DNA of 64,000 bases from Hymenoscyphus infarciens (lineage: Eukaryota; Ascomycota; Leotiomycetes; Helotiales; Helotiaceae): the NCBI GenBank assembly GCA_001414345.1, contig LLCB01000074.1:124001-188000 (forward strand), given 5' to 3'. Positions 21,155-31,366 of the stretch are shown one piece after another; within the stretch, counting starts at the first letter, position 1, and every line of letters begins with the position of its first letter. Made by a program: the position numbers and the translations under genes. The notes beneath the pieces are model-generated. The model was not told the DNA's origin, did not search any database, and saw only the letters and a list, made by a program, of their open reading frames with translations.

Positions 21155-21446
21155 ACCAGAATCATAGCCTCAGAACATGAGATAAATGACTCTTCAGGCA
21201 TCCCATGGGAGGTAGGAACAATAGCCTATCGACAATGTTATCACAGCTGCTCCGCCTCGAAGTGGGCTGATTTCAGAATCAAAATAGACGCGCTGATGAT
21301 GAAGCAGTGGAAAATGGATGAGAGAGGAGACGATCCAAGGAGTTTGATAGATAAATGGACGCTGTTCTGGGAAGAGGAGGAACTTCTGAGTATTGATGAG
21401 TTGAGGGAGTTTGTTTCCCCCTCTTTGAGGATAGAGAACAAGATTT
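21155..21446 (+). pseudogene. Possible C-terminal gene remnant
   Basis: One plus-strand frame is open for about 97 codons without an early ATG. It has a protein-like acidic composition, including WADFRIKIDALMMKQW, ERGDDPRSLIDKW and WEEEELLSIDELREF before a stop at 21444-21446. Codons are balanced rather than AT-biased. No upstream exon with a start codon was found, so it is either the tail of a decayed gene or chance. No family recognised. Confidence 0.25.
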
Positions 21447-21754
21447 ACTGATTGATTCAGGAGATATATTGCGAGGACACAGGTTCCATGCAAGATTGCT
21501 AGCTATCATTTCTTCCTGGTGATCAACGATGAGCCGTCAAATAACATCTATAAACACTGAAGAGAACCAAGTTTAATAAGTTGGAATACCGCGTACCACC
21601 AATTTAGACTGGAGTCTCCCAAAAGCCACCAATTTCAGCTAAATTAATTCACTATTTACATTATTATAATTTACAAGTCTTTCAGTTTCTTCTCATGGGA
21701 CCAGAGTGAAAGGAAGATCTCCTCTCCTCGACCAGCCACATGATTTAACACGTT

Positions 21755-21785
21755 ATGTGATAACTTAGGGCAAGGGCTATAAATA
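21755..21785 (+). promoter_or_regulatory. Promoter core identical to that at 8315-8345
   Basis: A 31-bp plus-strand block including GGGCAAGGGCTATAAATA, the exact reverse-complement match of the block upstream of the repeat-protein gene. It precedes the decayed paralogue by about 65-100 bp. Confidence 0.6.
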
Positions 21786-21849
21786 TATTGCCTTGCTTCC
21801 CTTTAAACACTATTCTTTCCCAAAAAGCTTGTACCTAAACGATAGGATA

Positions 21850-22658
21850 TGTGACATTCTTTTGTCTCGCTCTTCTAACCTTATTAACAAGTACTAGAAA
21901 CTATAGCCTTACTATACCTTGTAACAACTTGCAACCAGTGTGTCCACTACAGACTCGTGGTAGAAATCAGCATCAACGAACAAGGTTAGTAGCTGTGTCA
22001 TACAAAGCTTGTGGCTGCTGTACACTTACTGTCTGAAGACAAGCGATTCCAAATTTACCCTGCTCGACCCCTCAGTGACCAACGCCTCAAAGCTAGCAGA
22101 GATCAAGCGCATCCTGAATAACACATCATTGATATCTAGCACTATATCTTCTCCACAAGCATTTTATACGCCATCTACTTCGGAGGCAACATCGCCTGGT
22201 ATCAACACTCCTTCGCCATCTGAGGCCATGACACCACCAAACCCCAACCTCCAAACGTCATTGTCCTCCAACACCCACCAGCTCCAGTCCCCCAGCCTAT
22301 AACCTTCAATATACTCGCTTCTATCACAGAGCTGACCGAGGATCTCCCGCAATACACAAAGCACTTTCCACCAGTGAACTAAAAGTTGTCACAATGAGCA
22401 TCAATATGACAACCAACCATCCTAGCTCACTTTGGTTGATCTCAACCTTCACGCAATAAATCTGTCGTGGTCCGAGTTGTATGGACCAAGAACACAAACA
22501 TTCACAGCGACGAATACATTCCTAATACCACGTCTGTTTATGATGGAAATGTCAAGTCAGTTATTACGGGACTCATGAAGTCGAGTTTCTCGGAGGTATT
22601 CATGGATATTTTGGTGAAGGATCTCTATTATTATCTCAAGGGGCAAAGAAAGATTTGA
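21850..22658 (+). pseudogene. Decayed paralogue of the repeat-protein gene at 7150-8100
   Basis: Below a promoter core shared with the gene at 8.1 kb, pieces of a related protein can be read, but in different frames. FTLLDPSV and NASKLAEIKRILNNTS resemble the region around the leader of the intact copy. EATSPGINTPSPSEAMTPP resembles its NTPTAS repeats. KVVTMSINMTTN and the final KSVITGLMKSSFSEVFMDIL (ending at 22658) resemble its C-terminal SAIIMMDANLS and AALLSGLQRSACNHVSLDAW. At least two frame changes and several stops between 22302 and 22470 separate these pieces. The copy has far fewer repeat units. It is probably non-functional, although undetected introns could rescue part of it. Confidence 0.5.
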
Positions 22659-22848
22659 CTTAAGTGTTGTTTGTTTAGAGGCATGAGGGAACTGCTTTCT
22701 GACCGTTGAAATTGTGGGTCTCCAAAAAGAAAATTGTATTAAACGCACATTCCTTTCTATCTCATGTCAAATACCCAATCAATCTTTCCAATCGTTCTGT
22801 CGGCTTGGTAGCTACGGCATCCCGTACGTACCAAAAGTCGGAAACGAC

Positions 22849-22955
22849 TAAATCGCAAATAGCAAATCGTAAATCGTAAATCGCAAATCGTAAAGCTTAG
22901 ATTAATATGTATATAGCCTTTTAGAGCTAAATCGTAAATCGCAAATCGTAAATTA
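22849..22955. repeat. 7-bp tandem repeat, AAATCGY
   Basis: Two clusters (about 22849-22895 and 22928-22955) of the heptamer AAATCGT/AAATCGC, six to seven copies in the first and about three in the second. They lie at the edge of a RIP-degraded block. Confidence 0.75.
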
Positions 22956-23790
22956 ATAAACGTAGATTTTTTAGAAGCTATTTAAACATAAACCGAAATA
23001 CTTAAATTAGTAAACTTAAAGCTTAAAGTAAGGGTATTCGTACTACTTAAATCATAAGGCTTAAATTGTAAAATTTAAGTATAAGCAGGGGTAGAAAGTA
23101 GAAAGTAATATAGTATATATATATCTATTAAATATATATATATTATAATCGCTTAACGCTTACTTTCTATTAATATATACTACCTAGTACTATACTAAAT
23201 ATAAATACTATATAACTTTAAATCTATTATCTAAAACATTATAAATTATTAAAAGTAATATATATACTTAGTATAAATAATAATATTATATAAATACCTA
23301 ATAAATAAGAGAAGAAAGGAGATAATTAAGACTTTTAATATTATAAGTATAGATATAATTTATAAACTAAGAGCAAGAGCTACTAAGCCTAATTAGGTAA
23401 TTAGTATATAATTAGTAAAATAGTACTTAAAGTGCTTAAATAATCTTAAATTATAATTATTTAAACACTTTAGTAAAGAGAGTAAAAGGAGAGTAAAGGT
23501 AGTAAAAAGTGACTAAAAAGTAGTAATAAAATTAAGATATTATAGATAATCCTCCTAGTATCTACACCTAAAGTATCTACTACTATATACTCTTACTTCT
23601 TATCTCTCTTTTTATTATACTTATTATATACGATTCTAACCTTTTTAGTAGTACGAGAGAGTCGATTAGTAAGAGTTATTTAAGAGAGAGTATCTCCCCT
23701 CTTTCTCTTTAAATTAAGGCTATTTATAGAAGCGATTATAATAGTAGATATTGTTTTACTTACTAGTATATTCGTAGATATAAAAATGTT
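22956..23790. repeat. RIP-degraded AT-rich repeat DNA
   Basis: Very AT-rich, depleted of CpA, full of TAA/TAG/TATA words, with no open frame. Around 23100-23175 an imperfect hairpin is formed by AGAAAGTA and TACTTTCT arms around AT runs. The original element cannot be identified by eye. Confidence 0.7.
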
Positions 23791-24961
23791 AAGTCAGTCG
23801 ACTAGAGTATGAACTTTGTGAGAAAGGTTTGATGATAATGATTCAGTGCTAGAACGGAGTTATAAGACAACTTCAAGCTCCTAACTCGCCGACTTCAGAG
23901 ATCGATTGGCTAGAATTTGATTAATTCAAAGTGGAGAAGTATCTCACCTGTATTTTTCAATACACTTATCAATTTTCCAAATGTAGAGCCTTGTCACTTG
24001 CAATTTGCGCCTGGCTCCAAAAACATTCCCTTCATGAGAATACAAGTGGAATTCGCTTCATCCGGGGTGAAACCTTTGCCTTCAATTCGCTCTTATGAAT
24101 GATCAACAAAAAACGGAAAGAAAGTCACGGTCAGGTGATAGTTTTACCTGCTTTTCAAAAAGGCTGTTGCTACCCAGCCAAACAGATGATTGAGTCTGGA
24201 AACGTTCATAAAAACTTCCCCACCGAGTATCCACTAGATGGTACGTTGGTGGACACCACCATCACTCTTGTATCACGTGAATTAATATCGCAGTTACCTC
24301 CTGGGCCGTAAATCTTTACCCGCTGCTTTCAACTGCCTCTTTCGATGTTTGTTGCATATTCTAACAATAAATTACGCTATTCTTCAGTTTAAGGTTGGTT
24401 TCCCCGCCCTTGAAAGTTTGCGCCATACAACGTATCCGACCGAACAGTTGTAGCGAGAATAACACCACCCATGCCCTACAAATGCCCTGGCTTTTGGCTT
24501 GAATTCCCTTGTTCGTGGCTTCTCAGAACCTTGCGTATGGCTTCTAAGAGCCTTGTCTGTGAGTTCAAGGACATTTTTCGATTAGTCAAGTGTATGCTTC
24601 GATCCGCAGATCCCGATTTTGCGGGGAAATATTGCACCAATATTAGGGCGGAAGTATACCCTCGCTGGAGCAACTTTCCGGGGTTGAACCATATCAACGG
24701 AAGTCAACTCACTTCTTCCGCTCCTCTTGCGTTTTCAATATTCTTCTGCAACGCAGATCTTTGAAGGTGCAATGGAATTCTGATATCGCACCAGTGGTAA
24801 AATTCTAATTGCACCTCACAATCAATGGCATTGATGTGCTTAAGGTTACGTCGTGGTGACTGTCTTTGGATCCTAAGAAGCCTCGAAGTCTCTTTCGTTG
24901 GTCAATGTTCAAACACCTGAGATGCCGAGGTGGTCTTTAAAATTTTCCTAGTGCTACTCCG
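23791..24961. other. Intergenic, no gene recognised
   Basis: Normal composition. A few frames of 60-97 codons occur on both strands (for example 24471-24764 plus), but none shows domains or a clear start context. Confidence 0.45.
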
Positions 24962-25212
24962 CTCCTCGTGTACGAGACGATCCGCCGGTTTTAGTATAGG
25001 CTCGTGCCTATAACACCCGTACCTTATTAGGTTTTAACAATAGGAAAGGAAACTATAAAAAGAACGAAATAACTTCTACTTAATCTTAAAGAAGCTAAAT
25101 ACTCTTAGAGTTGATACTTATAACTTTTAGATTTGTTGTCGTGGTTTTATTGTGAGTAGTTATAATAGTATAGAATATATTAAAATCGGCGGATCGTCTC
25201 GTACACGAGGAG
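24962..25212. mobile_element. MITE-like element with 36-bp TIRs and CTCCG duplication
   Basis: A 251-bp element whose ends are inverted copies: left CTCCTCGTGTACGAGACGAT, right its reverse complement. The match continues over about 36 bp, with the inner differences being transitions. Both sides are flanked by CTCCG (24957-24961 and 25213-25217), a 5-bp target duplication. The TIR itself contains the palindrome CTCGTGTACGAG. The interior is AT-rich and non-coding. Confidence 0.8.
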
Positions 25213-25881
25213 CTCCGGGGAAAATACGCCGATTTGAGCACTTTACCAAGAGACTCAAATTAAGTCGCAAAAATATAACAAAAATATGAAACGATTCCTA
25301 AACTATTATCAAAGAGCCTACCAAGTGCAAGAGTTTTGATAAAGTGGTTGTGGTTGTACACTGTATGTTGGAATTTAGTTTCTGTTTAGTTTCTAAGGTT
25401 TGGGTGCGGCTGTTGTCTCAAATCAGCGTCTTTTTTCCCACACGTAGAGTCTGACCTCGCTTCAATATAGAACGAAACGCTTATCTGTTGCCAAGAAGCT
25501 TTACTTCGCGTTTATTCGGATCCCTAGCGAGAAAGTCGCAATCTGGGCCGAGTCAAGTTTATGGACGGTTTAACTCCAACTAGGCCCTTTTACTGGGGGT
25601 AACATTCCTGCGATTGGTCTCCCAACGAGGTCTAAACCGTATCTTTGACTTTGGGTTTTCTACGAATGGTAATCTGATATCATTGTGCTCATGAGCGGGT
25701 TTCTAGCATACTCGACTTACCTAACACGTTAAACGAGTGTACTGCTAGTAAGAAAAGAGCCTCGGGGATCATTTGTTGAAATGATATTTCCGAATTGGTT
25801 GTCCTTCTTGGGATGGAGCTGTTTCTCAGCTAAACTTTAGTATCACACCATTTAGAGAATATTAGTTAGGCTCACTGGAGG
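25213..25881. other. Intergenic, no gene recognised
   Basis: Ordinary composition, with no convincing reading frame on either strand. Confidence 0.45.
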
Positions 25882-26229
25882 CTATCCGTTCGGATCCAAG
25901 TCTGCGATGAGGCTCTCCGTAGATTCCCCAGCAAGAACCATCGGCGTGCTTCTGTCTAGATTTCCACAAGGATAATAAAGTTGATTGGCATCTAGGACAT
26001 GGGGTTTCAGCATTAATGCGCGTCGCATCAGAAGCTTCTTAAGCCACTGTACCCAATCAGAAGGACCCAGACCAAAGCTTGGATCGGGTGGCTGCCGTGG
26101 TTGGAAGGTTTGACTTCGATCAGCCTCACTTCCGGGCTTTTGCGCGGTAACTATTTTCCATTTCGTGTAGGGACAGTAGGGTGGTGTTTTCGTGTTCTTG
26201 GTTCGAGTTGAGGCGGAGCTCATAGACAT
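25882..26229 (-). CDS. Small hypothetical protein
   Basis: Intronless frame of 115 residues from the ATG at 26229, starting MSMSSASTRTKNTKTPPYCP and ending ESLIADLDPNG. The composition is balanced, with a central SDWVQWLKKLLMRRALMLKP helix-like segment. There is no signal peptide, membrane segment or known motif. Codon use looks protein-coding, but the frame is short and isolated, so it may be a lineage-specific gene or a fragment. Confidence 0.35.
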   Translation of the reverse strand: MSMSSASTRTKNTKTPPYCPYTKWKIVTAQKPGSEADRSQTFQPRQPPDPSFGLGPSDWVQWLKKLLMRRALMLKPHVLDANQLYYPCGNLDRSTPMVLAGESTESLIADLDPNG

Positions 26230-26695
26230 TCTCGTTTGGATTTGCAGAAAACCTCGGTCTCGACAAAAGGCCGGACGCTCAACCCTTGGATTTTGTAGTT
26301 TGGTTTGGGTTAATCGAGACTAGAACTTCCATATTTGGAGTCAGCGTGTTCGAGGAGTTGTGAGAAAGAGCGATTCCCAAGTGAAAGTAAGCCTTGCACA
26401 CACACAGTAGCAAACTCACTACCACTCTCCGTTGGAGCACACGTATATATAACAGACATCAACCCTCCCAAAAAAATAAAAAATCACAATAGTATTCATC
26501 AGTCTTCTACTTCTCCTTCTTCGGCCTTTCAAATCTTATCAACATTTAACTCTTATATTCTGTTTATCAACAACCCTTTTCACTTCATCTAAAAGAAATT
26601 TGTGTGCCTCTTTCAAAATACACCCTACCTTCACCATCCTCCACTTCCGATACTATCCTATTTTCACTCCAAATTAAACCCAACCAAACCCAAAA
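26230..26695. other. Intergenic, promoter of the secreted protein gene
   Basis: From about 26440 the sequence is A- and C/T-rich with a TATATATAA at 26443-26451, a plausible TATA region for the gene starting at 26696. Nothing else seen. Confidence 0.5.
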
Positions 26696-27064
26696 ATGCA
26701 ATTCACCAACACCATTTCTCTCATCGTTCTTTTCCTCAGCGCCGCTGCTGTCACTTCCGCCCCTGTAGAGACCGAAGACAAGATAAATACAATCGCGGCC
26801 ATAGTAAGATTCTCCTTTTCAAACCCTTAAAGAAAGACTAACATCTCCACCCAGTCTTCCTTCACCTCTCGAGAGGCTCCAGTCCTCTTACAAGCCAACG
26901 AAGAGCTCATCCCAAGGGGTGACAACAACAATAACAACAGCAACGGAGGAGATTGCACCAATAAGAACAAAAACTGCAGCAGCAATAAAAACACATGCAA
27001 CAGCAACCAGAATGCTTGCTCTAGGTCGGATGATAGAATGAATACCAACTGTTGCTGTGTATGA
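26696..27064 (+). CDS. Small secreted Asn/Cys-rich protein
   Basis: Two exons (26696-26803 and 26855-27064; intron GTAAGA...ACTAAC...CCCAG) give 105 residues. The N-terminus MQFTNTISLIVLFLSAAAVT is a typical signal peptide, with cleavage likely near TSA-PVETED. The mature part has a short acidic/hydrophobic propeptide-like region ending ELIPRGD. An Asn-rich tail with eight Cys follows (C in NNNNNSNGGDC, NKNCSS, NTCNSNQNACS and the final NCCCV). Small size, a secretion signal and a Cys-rich tail are features of fungal apoplastic proteins, including candidate effectors. No homology is claimed. The promoter has a TATA-like element about 250 bp upstream. Confidence 0.75.
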
Positions 27065-27283
27065 GAAGGGATGGAATGTATGTATGATGAGCCAAGTTGG
27101 TATCCAGGGACTAAGAACTGCGATCTTTTGAAGGAGCCATATTGTGCACATATATTTTATGTATTTACCACACAATTGCCAATATCACTTCCCCAGTCCC
27201 AGACCCCGTGAAGCGATGACTCCTCCACCAACCGTTCAATCAAGAAAGGAAATTGCCATCCATCCCTCGCGAACCTTCCTTCT

Positions 27284-28093
27284 CTACTTCGACTTCTTCT
27301 CTTCATCTACCACATCATCCTCCTCAACCCACCCACTCGGCCTCCACATAAATATACCCCCCTTACTGCCATCTCCCCTCATCCCCTTCAACGGCCTAAA
27401 CCTACTCACCAATTCAAACCCAACACGCCTATACATAATCTCCCCCTCAGCACTAGCTTCAATTCCAATCGGCACGTTTTCCTCCTCCGCCCTCCTAATA
27501 ACCTCGCCCATCAACCTCTTCCCAATCCCCCTCCCCTGAAACTCCGGCAGCACAACCACACTCTGCGCATGCCATCGATTCCTCCTTTTTGGATACCTCT
27601 CAAAATGCTCCTCAGTCTCCTCATCCCCCACACTCAAAAACTCTACAACATGCTCATAATTATCACAAGTATTACGATCCAACCAATAAAGCACCGGTAA
27701 AATGAAACTCCACAACCAAAGCGCAGCCGCCATCCAGAACTTCTTCCTCCTAGCGATCTGCCTCTTCGCACCCATGTCGTCCCCAAGTCTCACAAATTGA
27801 GCATACCCAATTACAACATCAGGATTGGACTCCTCATAAGCAGCGAAGGTTTGATTTCGAGGACTTAGTAGACGCTGCAGAGCACGTTCTTGGAATCCGC
27901 GTTTGTACGCATTGTAATATTCCCTGGATCGGGGAGAGAGGTAGGTGGTTAGATCTGTGTCTTGGTATGTGTAGGCTGCGATCCTTCCTATGACGAGAAA
28001 GTCGGAGATTCGACCCGGCCGGATAAGGACTTTAGGTTGGGTGGTGGACTTTGTGGTTGAAGATGGGGATTGCCCGGCTGATATGAGAGACAT
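27284..28093 (-). CDS. GNAT-family N-acetyltransferase
   Basis: Intronless, 269 residues. After a Ser/Thr-rich N-terminus, VLIRPGRISDFLVIGRIAAY opens the GNAT fold. VVVLPEFQGRGIGKRLM (residues 179-195) is motif A with the Q/RxxGxG/A acetyl-CoA loop, and PIGIEASAEGEIMYRRVGFE is motif B. The enzyme should transfer an acetyl group from acetyl-CoA to an amine. A hydrophobic stretch MAAALWLWSFILPVLYWL (about 121-138) interrupts the middle. It occurs in related fungal GNATs and may be a buried helix or a membrane contact. The tail is acidic. The substrate cannot be told from sequence. Confidence 0.87.
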   Translation of the reverse strand: MSLISAGQSPSSTTKSTTQPKVLIRPGRISDFLVIGRIAAYTYQDTDLTTYLSPRSREYYNAYKRGFQERALQRLLSPRNQTFAAYEESNPDVVIGYAQFVRLGDDMGAKRQIARRKKFWMAAALWLWSFILPVLYWLDRNTCDNYEHVVEFLSVGDEETEEHFERYPKRRNRWHAQSVVVLPEFQGRGIGKRLMGEVIRRAEEENVPIGIEASAEGEIMYRRVGFELVSRFRPLKGMRGDGSKGGIFMWRPSGWVEEDDVVDEEKKSK

Positions 28094-29011
28094 TTTTTCT
28101 GAATATGTTGAACTCTGGAGTTTGAAGTTCGTCGCTCGAGTTTGTTGAGTTCTCAGCTGAAGATATACAGACTCGGATAAGGTGATAGTCGTGGCATGAA
28201 CGATTGGTGAGAATTGACTTTCTAATTACTTTGCTTTATACTTATATGGCAGTGGACCTTACGGAGTAGCAATAGGCAATTTCAACACCGAGTTTTATAG
28301 CGAGTTGTTGCCGGTGAGTCATGCCGAAATTTTGTACGATTCTCGTAAGAAAATAAAAATGCCAAGACATGGCGTTCGGCTTCGGGGTAACATCCCAAAA
28401 ATAGGCAGTGAGCACATCAGTGGGGTTTTAGTTGTTAGCTTAAGCCACCACCACAGGCACGATGTTTATTTAGGAAGGAGAGGAGTTGCTTCGTTTGATA
28501 AGAGAGAGTACTCTGCAACCAATCGGTATCTGTTTAACTCTCATCCAAAATAAAATGCGCATAAGATACGGAACCAATCGCTGTTGCTACCAAGAGATCT
28601 CTCGTAGACATTACCGTAGGTAGGGTTCAGTGGGGGAACTTTGATGAAGGTCTTGATGATGAATATAATTGACAGGGAATGGTAAGATGAAATTCAATAG
28701 TGCCCTAGGAGGTAAAAAATGATAATTCAATGTCCCCGAGACGAGTGAGGAGAGGAAACTGGTAAGGTTTCCAAAATATCACCCAATCTGCAAAGGAATT
28801 TCAGATACTTTCAGCTCGATTGACTCCATAGAAAGACACTGGAAGTTGCAAGTAAGACAAGAGCATTTTTGCTATCCAATTGTACTGAGTAGAGAAGAAG
28901 AAATAGATATATGGTTGTATACGTGAAAAACAATCCTACCGTGCAAGAAAAGGTGGCTATCAACACAACTGAATGCCTAGGACTTCAAATATTTTGACTC
29001 TTTCTGGGAGT
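28094..29011. other. Intergenic, no gene recognised
   Basis: Contains the GNAT promoter at the left and the 3' flank of the 2EXR gene at the right. Short frames only. Confidence 0.5.
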
Positions 29012-30286
29012 TTACTGGTCCCAGTACCCCGGGACAGCTTCGTCGACAGCATTAGAATCTGACACATGTTTCTTCACTCTTCCCCGATACCTTGGCCAAT
29101 TGCCATCACCATAGGGATAATTCTCTGTGACTTCATGTCCATAGTCACCTGGATAGTGAACGAGGGGCGTCGAATCATCAATGTCTCTTAGTCCGTACTT
29201 TATGGCTGTGATACTGAAGGAAGGGCGCATCCAGTCTGGAGACTCCTCTTTTCCGCGGCGAAAGTGCTTATCTATCGAGATTGCCAAAGAGAGATCGCTC
29301 GGATTGTTGTAATTGGCGTCTTTGCATGCACTTTGTAAATGAATTGGTGTTGCGTAGGTATAGCGAACTTCTCCACTCATCTCCTCGAATGCTTCAGCCT
29401 CAATGTTTTCAAGTCTGGCCTCGTCTTGTGCTCTGGATGTAGATGCGCCGTTCTCAAAGTTAAAGTCCGCCTCTGGTCCTTCGCTTTCTTCGCTATAATC
29501 ATCCTCCTCGTACTGTAATTCACCGTGCTCTTCAATATGATGGAAATCATACATTTGCTCCTGGTACTGTGGCAAGAAATGTGGCACATAAGCCTCATGC
29601 ATATCACCCAGATCATGAATATCATGAGGTATCCACTCTTCTTCAACAAACCCTCCCTCCCCATCTTCTTCTTCTTCATCAACCGTGGTATCGTCATCGT
29701 GGGAGGAGTGAGATTCGTCTGCTGCCAGCACGACTGAAAAGTGCCTCAATTGCGTAAATTCCGCCAGCACTTCAGCCACCGAATCGCAAAGCTTCCAGCG
29801 TTTGAACTCCCGCTGCATTTCAACAATTCCCCCAAGAACATCTTCCTGCAAAGCAAGATTTCTCAATCCCTTGATACATTCCATATCCATCAGCACCCGA
29901 CGTTGTTTTCGAAGGGGGAATGTATGGTCGCTGATGAAGATGGTGTCTCTCCGCAAGTCGACATGGGTGCCAAAAGCTTTCGTATAGGCTCGCAGGGTTT
30001 CATTTCGTGCCTCGCGGGATACATGTAAAGTAGACGGCATCCCGACACATGTGCTTTCCACAGGAAAGGCTTCCCATCTTTCCTTATCGGTGAGGTAGTG
30101 TACTTGGATGACGCGGGCGTGGCGGGGTGCAAACGACCAGATCAGACATCGCAGCTCCTCAGGGAGTTTCGGGAAGAATTGGAAGCTGGTAAGAGGTTCA
30201 GGGTCCTCTTCTGGGTTTGGAGAAGTATGCGCCACGTTAGCAAAAGGCAGGGCGAGCCAATTGCGCAAAGTTGTGAGGAACTCCAT
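29012..30286 (-). CDS. 2EXR-domain protein
   Basis: Intronless, 424 residues. Residues about 34-170 match the fungal 2EXR domain pattern: FQFFPKLPEELRCLIWSFA, then RVIQVHYLTDKERWEAFPVE, then LHVSREARNETLRAYTKAFG, then an F/Y-rich region where fixed positions mention IFISDHTFPL and IKGLRNLAL. The 2EXR family is very large in Helotiales and its role is unknown. A long acidic low-complexity section (DDDTTVDEEEEDGEGG and following, about residues 198-310) separates it from a more ordered C-terminus. No signal peptide or membrane segment. Confidence 0.85.
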   Translation of the reverse strand: MEFLTTLRNWLALPFANVAHTSPNPEEDPEPLTSFQFFPKLPEELRCLIWSFAPRHARVIQVHYLTDKERWEAFPVESTCVGMPSTLHVSREARNETLRAYTKAFGTHVDLRRDTIFISDHTFPLRKQRRVLMDMECIKGLRNLALQEDVLGGIVEMQREFKRWKLCDSVAEVLAEFTQLRHFSVVLAADESHSSHDDDTTVDEEEEDGEGGFVEEEWIPHDIHDLGDMHEAYVPHFLPQYQEQMYDFHHIEEHGELQYEEDDYSEESEGPEADFNFENGASTSRAQDEARLENIEAEAFEEMSGEVRYTYATPIHLQSACKDANYNNPSDLSLAISIDKHFRRGKEESPDWMRPSFSITAIKYGLRDIDDSTPLVHYPGDYGHEVTENYPYGDGNWPRYRGRVKKHVSDSNAVDEAVPGYWDQ

Positions 30287-31366
30287 TCCTAGGGGATGAT
30301 GTTGAAACAGACGGGTTTATGAGTTGTAGAAGAGGGGAACCAGGTATAAAAGCGGCTTGAATGCCGCTTTTATTCAAGGCTCCCAGCTGAACTTCAAATT
30401 CTAGTCGCAATTCTCCGGGCGATAGAGTCTTCAGATCAATCAACCTAACTTGCGGGCATCTAACAAGTCAAACACGACTCAAACCATCAATACAATTATG
30501 GTCCTTTATTTTCCGGCTCGTTCGTTCTGTTACGTCTAGTCTACTCTTAGTCGATAAGGACGTCCATATAGGAGCGCTTCAAGTAGGTCCCGTCAAGGCC
30601 TTCCCTACCTCCACACCTTGACTTCAGTCAACCCAATTGAACACAACGAAGGGAAGGCACGACCTCGGCCCCAGTTTTCTTAAGTATAACCCCCCTCTCA
30701 GATTCTCTTTCATATATACGATTTCTCGTCGTTGAAACCGAATCGCGGGGGTGGACGTCTTCAGACCAAATAAAGTAACCTCCAAAGGCTCAAGCCGAAT
30801 TATCATTTCAGTCTACACCTTATCAATGTTCTATTCCTTCTTGTTTCCTTTTTCAAGGTAGCATCTGCTTTTCGTGAAGCCATGGGGAGGCGGATTGTGT
30901 AAGGGCACTGATGCTTCCTCGGCCAACCTTACATCATTCCTCAAGAAAATTGTTCGAAAGGCTAGGAGAAATCGGATTTTTCTTCTCGAAATTCTGCTAG
31001 ATTTTCCCCGATAATAGCCTCTACTGTTCTAGTCGTCTAGCACTTTTCAAACACCACCACTGTACAAGACTCGCGTCCCAATCGTCATATGTGGAGCACC
31101 TCGACATCAAAATAAAGACCGGAGTATGTATCCGACCTGCAAGGCATGATGTAACTCCTGTTGACGAGCAGTCAAAAGTTGGCACCTCTCAGTCTAGTGG
31201 GTGCTAACACAACGCGGGGTAACTCGTCTAGGTCATGCCATACAAAGTGATCATGAGAATTGTTCTGGGTAATCTATGCTTTCTCGAGTCCTATATTTGA
31301 TCTAATTCTTTACATTATTCTACACCAGTACATTGGAATTTCGAGAAACAGAGAAGGGTTCCAAAA
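30287..31366. other. Intergenic, no gene recognised
   Basis: About 1.1 kb containing the 2EXR promoter (left) and cyclase promoter (right). Nothing coding was seen on either strand. Confidence 0.5.

Noticed and set aside
24471..24764. Plus-strand 97-codon frame
   Set aside because: Competing minus-strand frame of similar length, no domain, odd composition; treated as chance.
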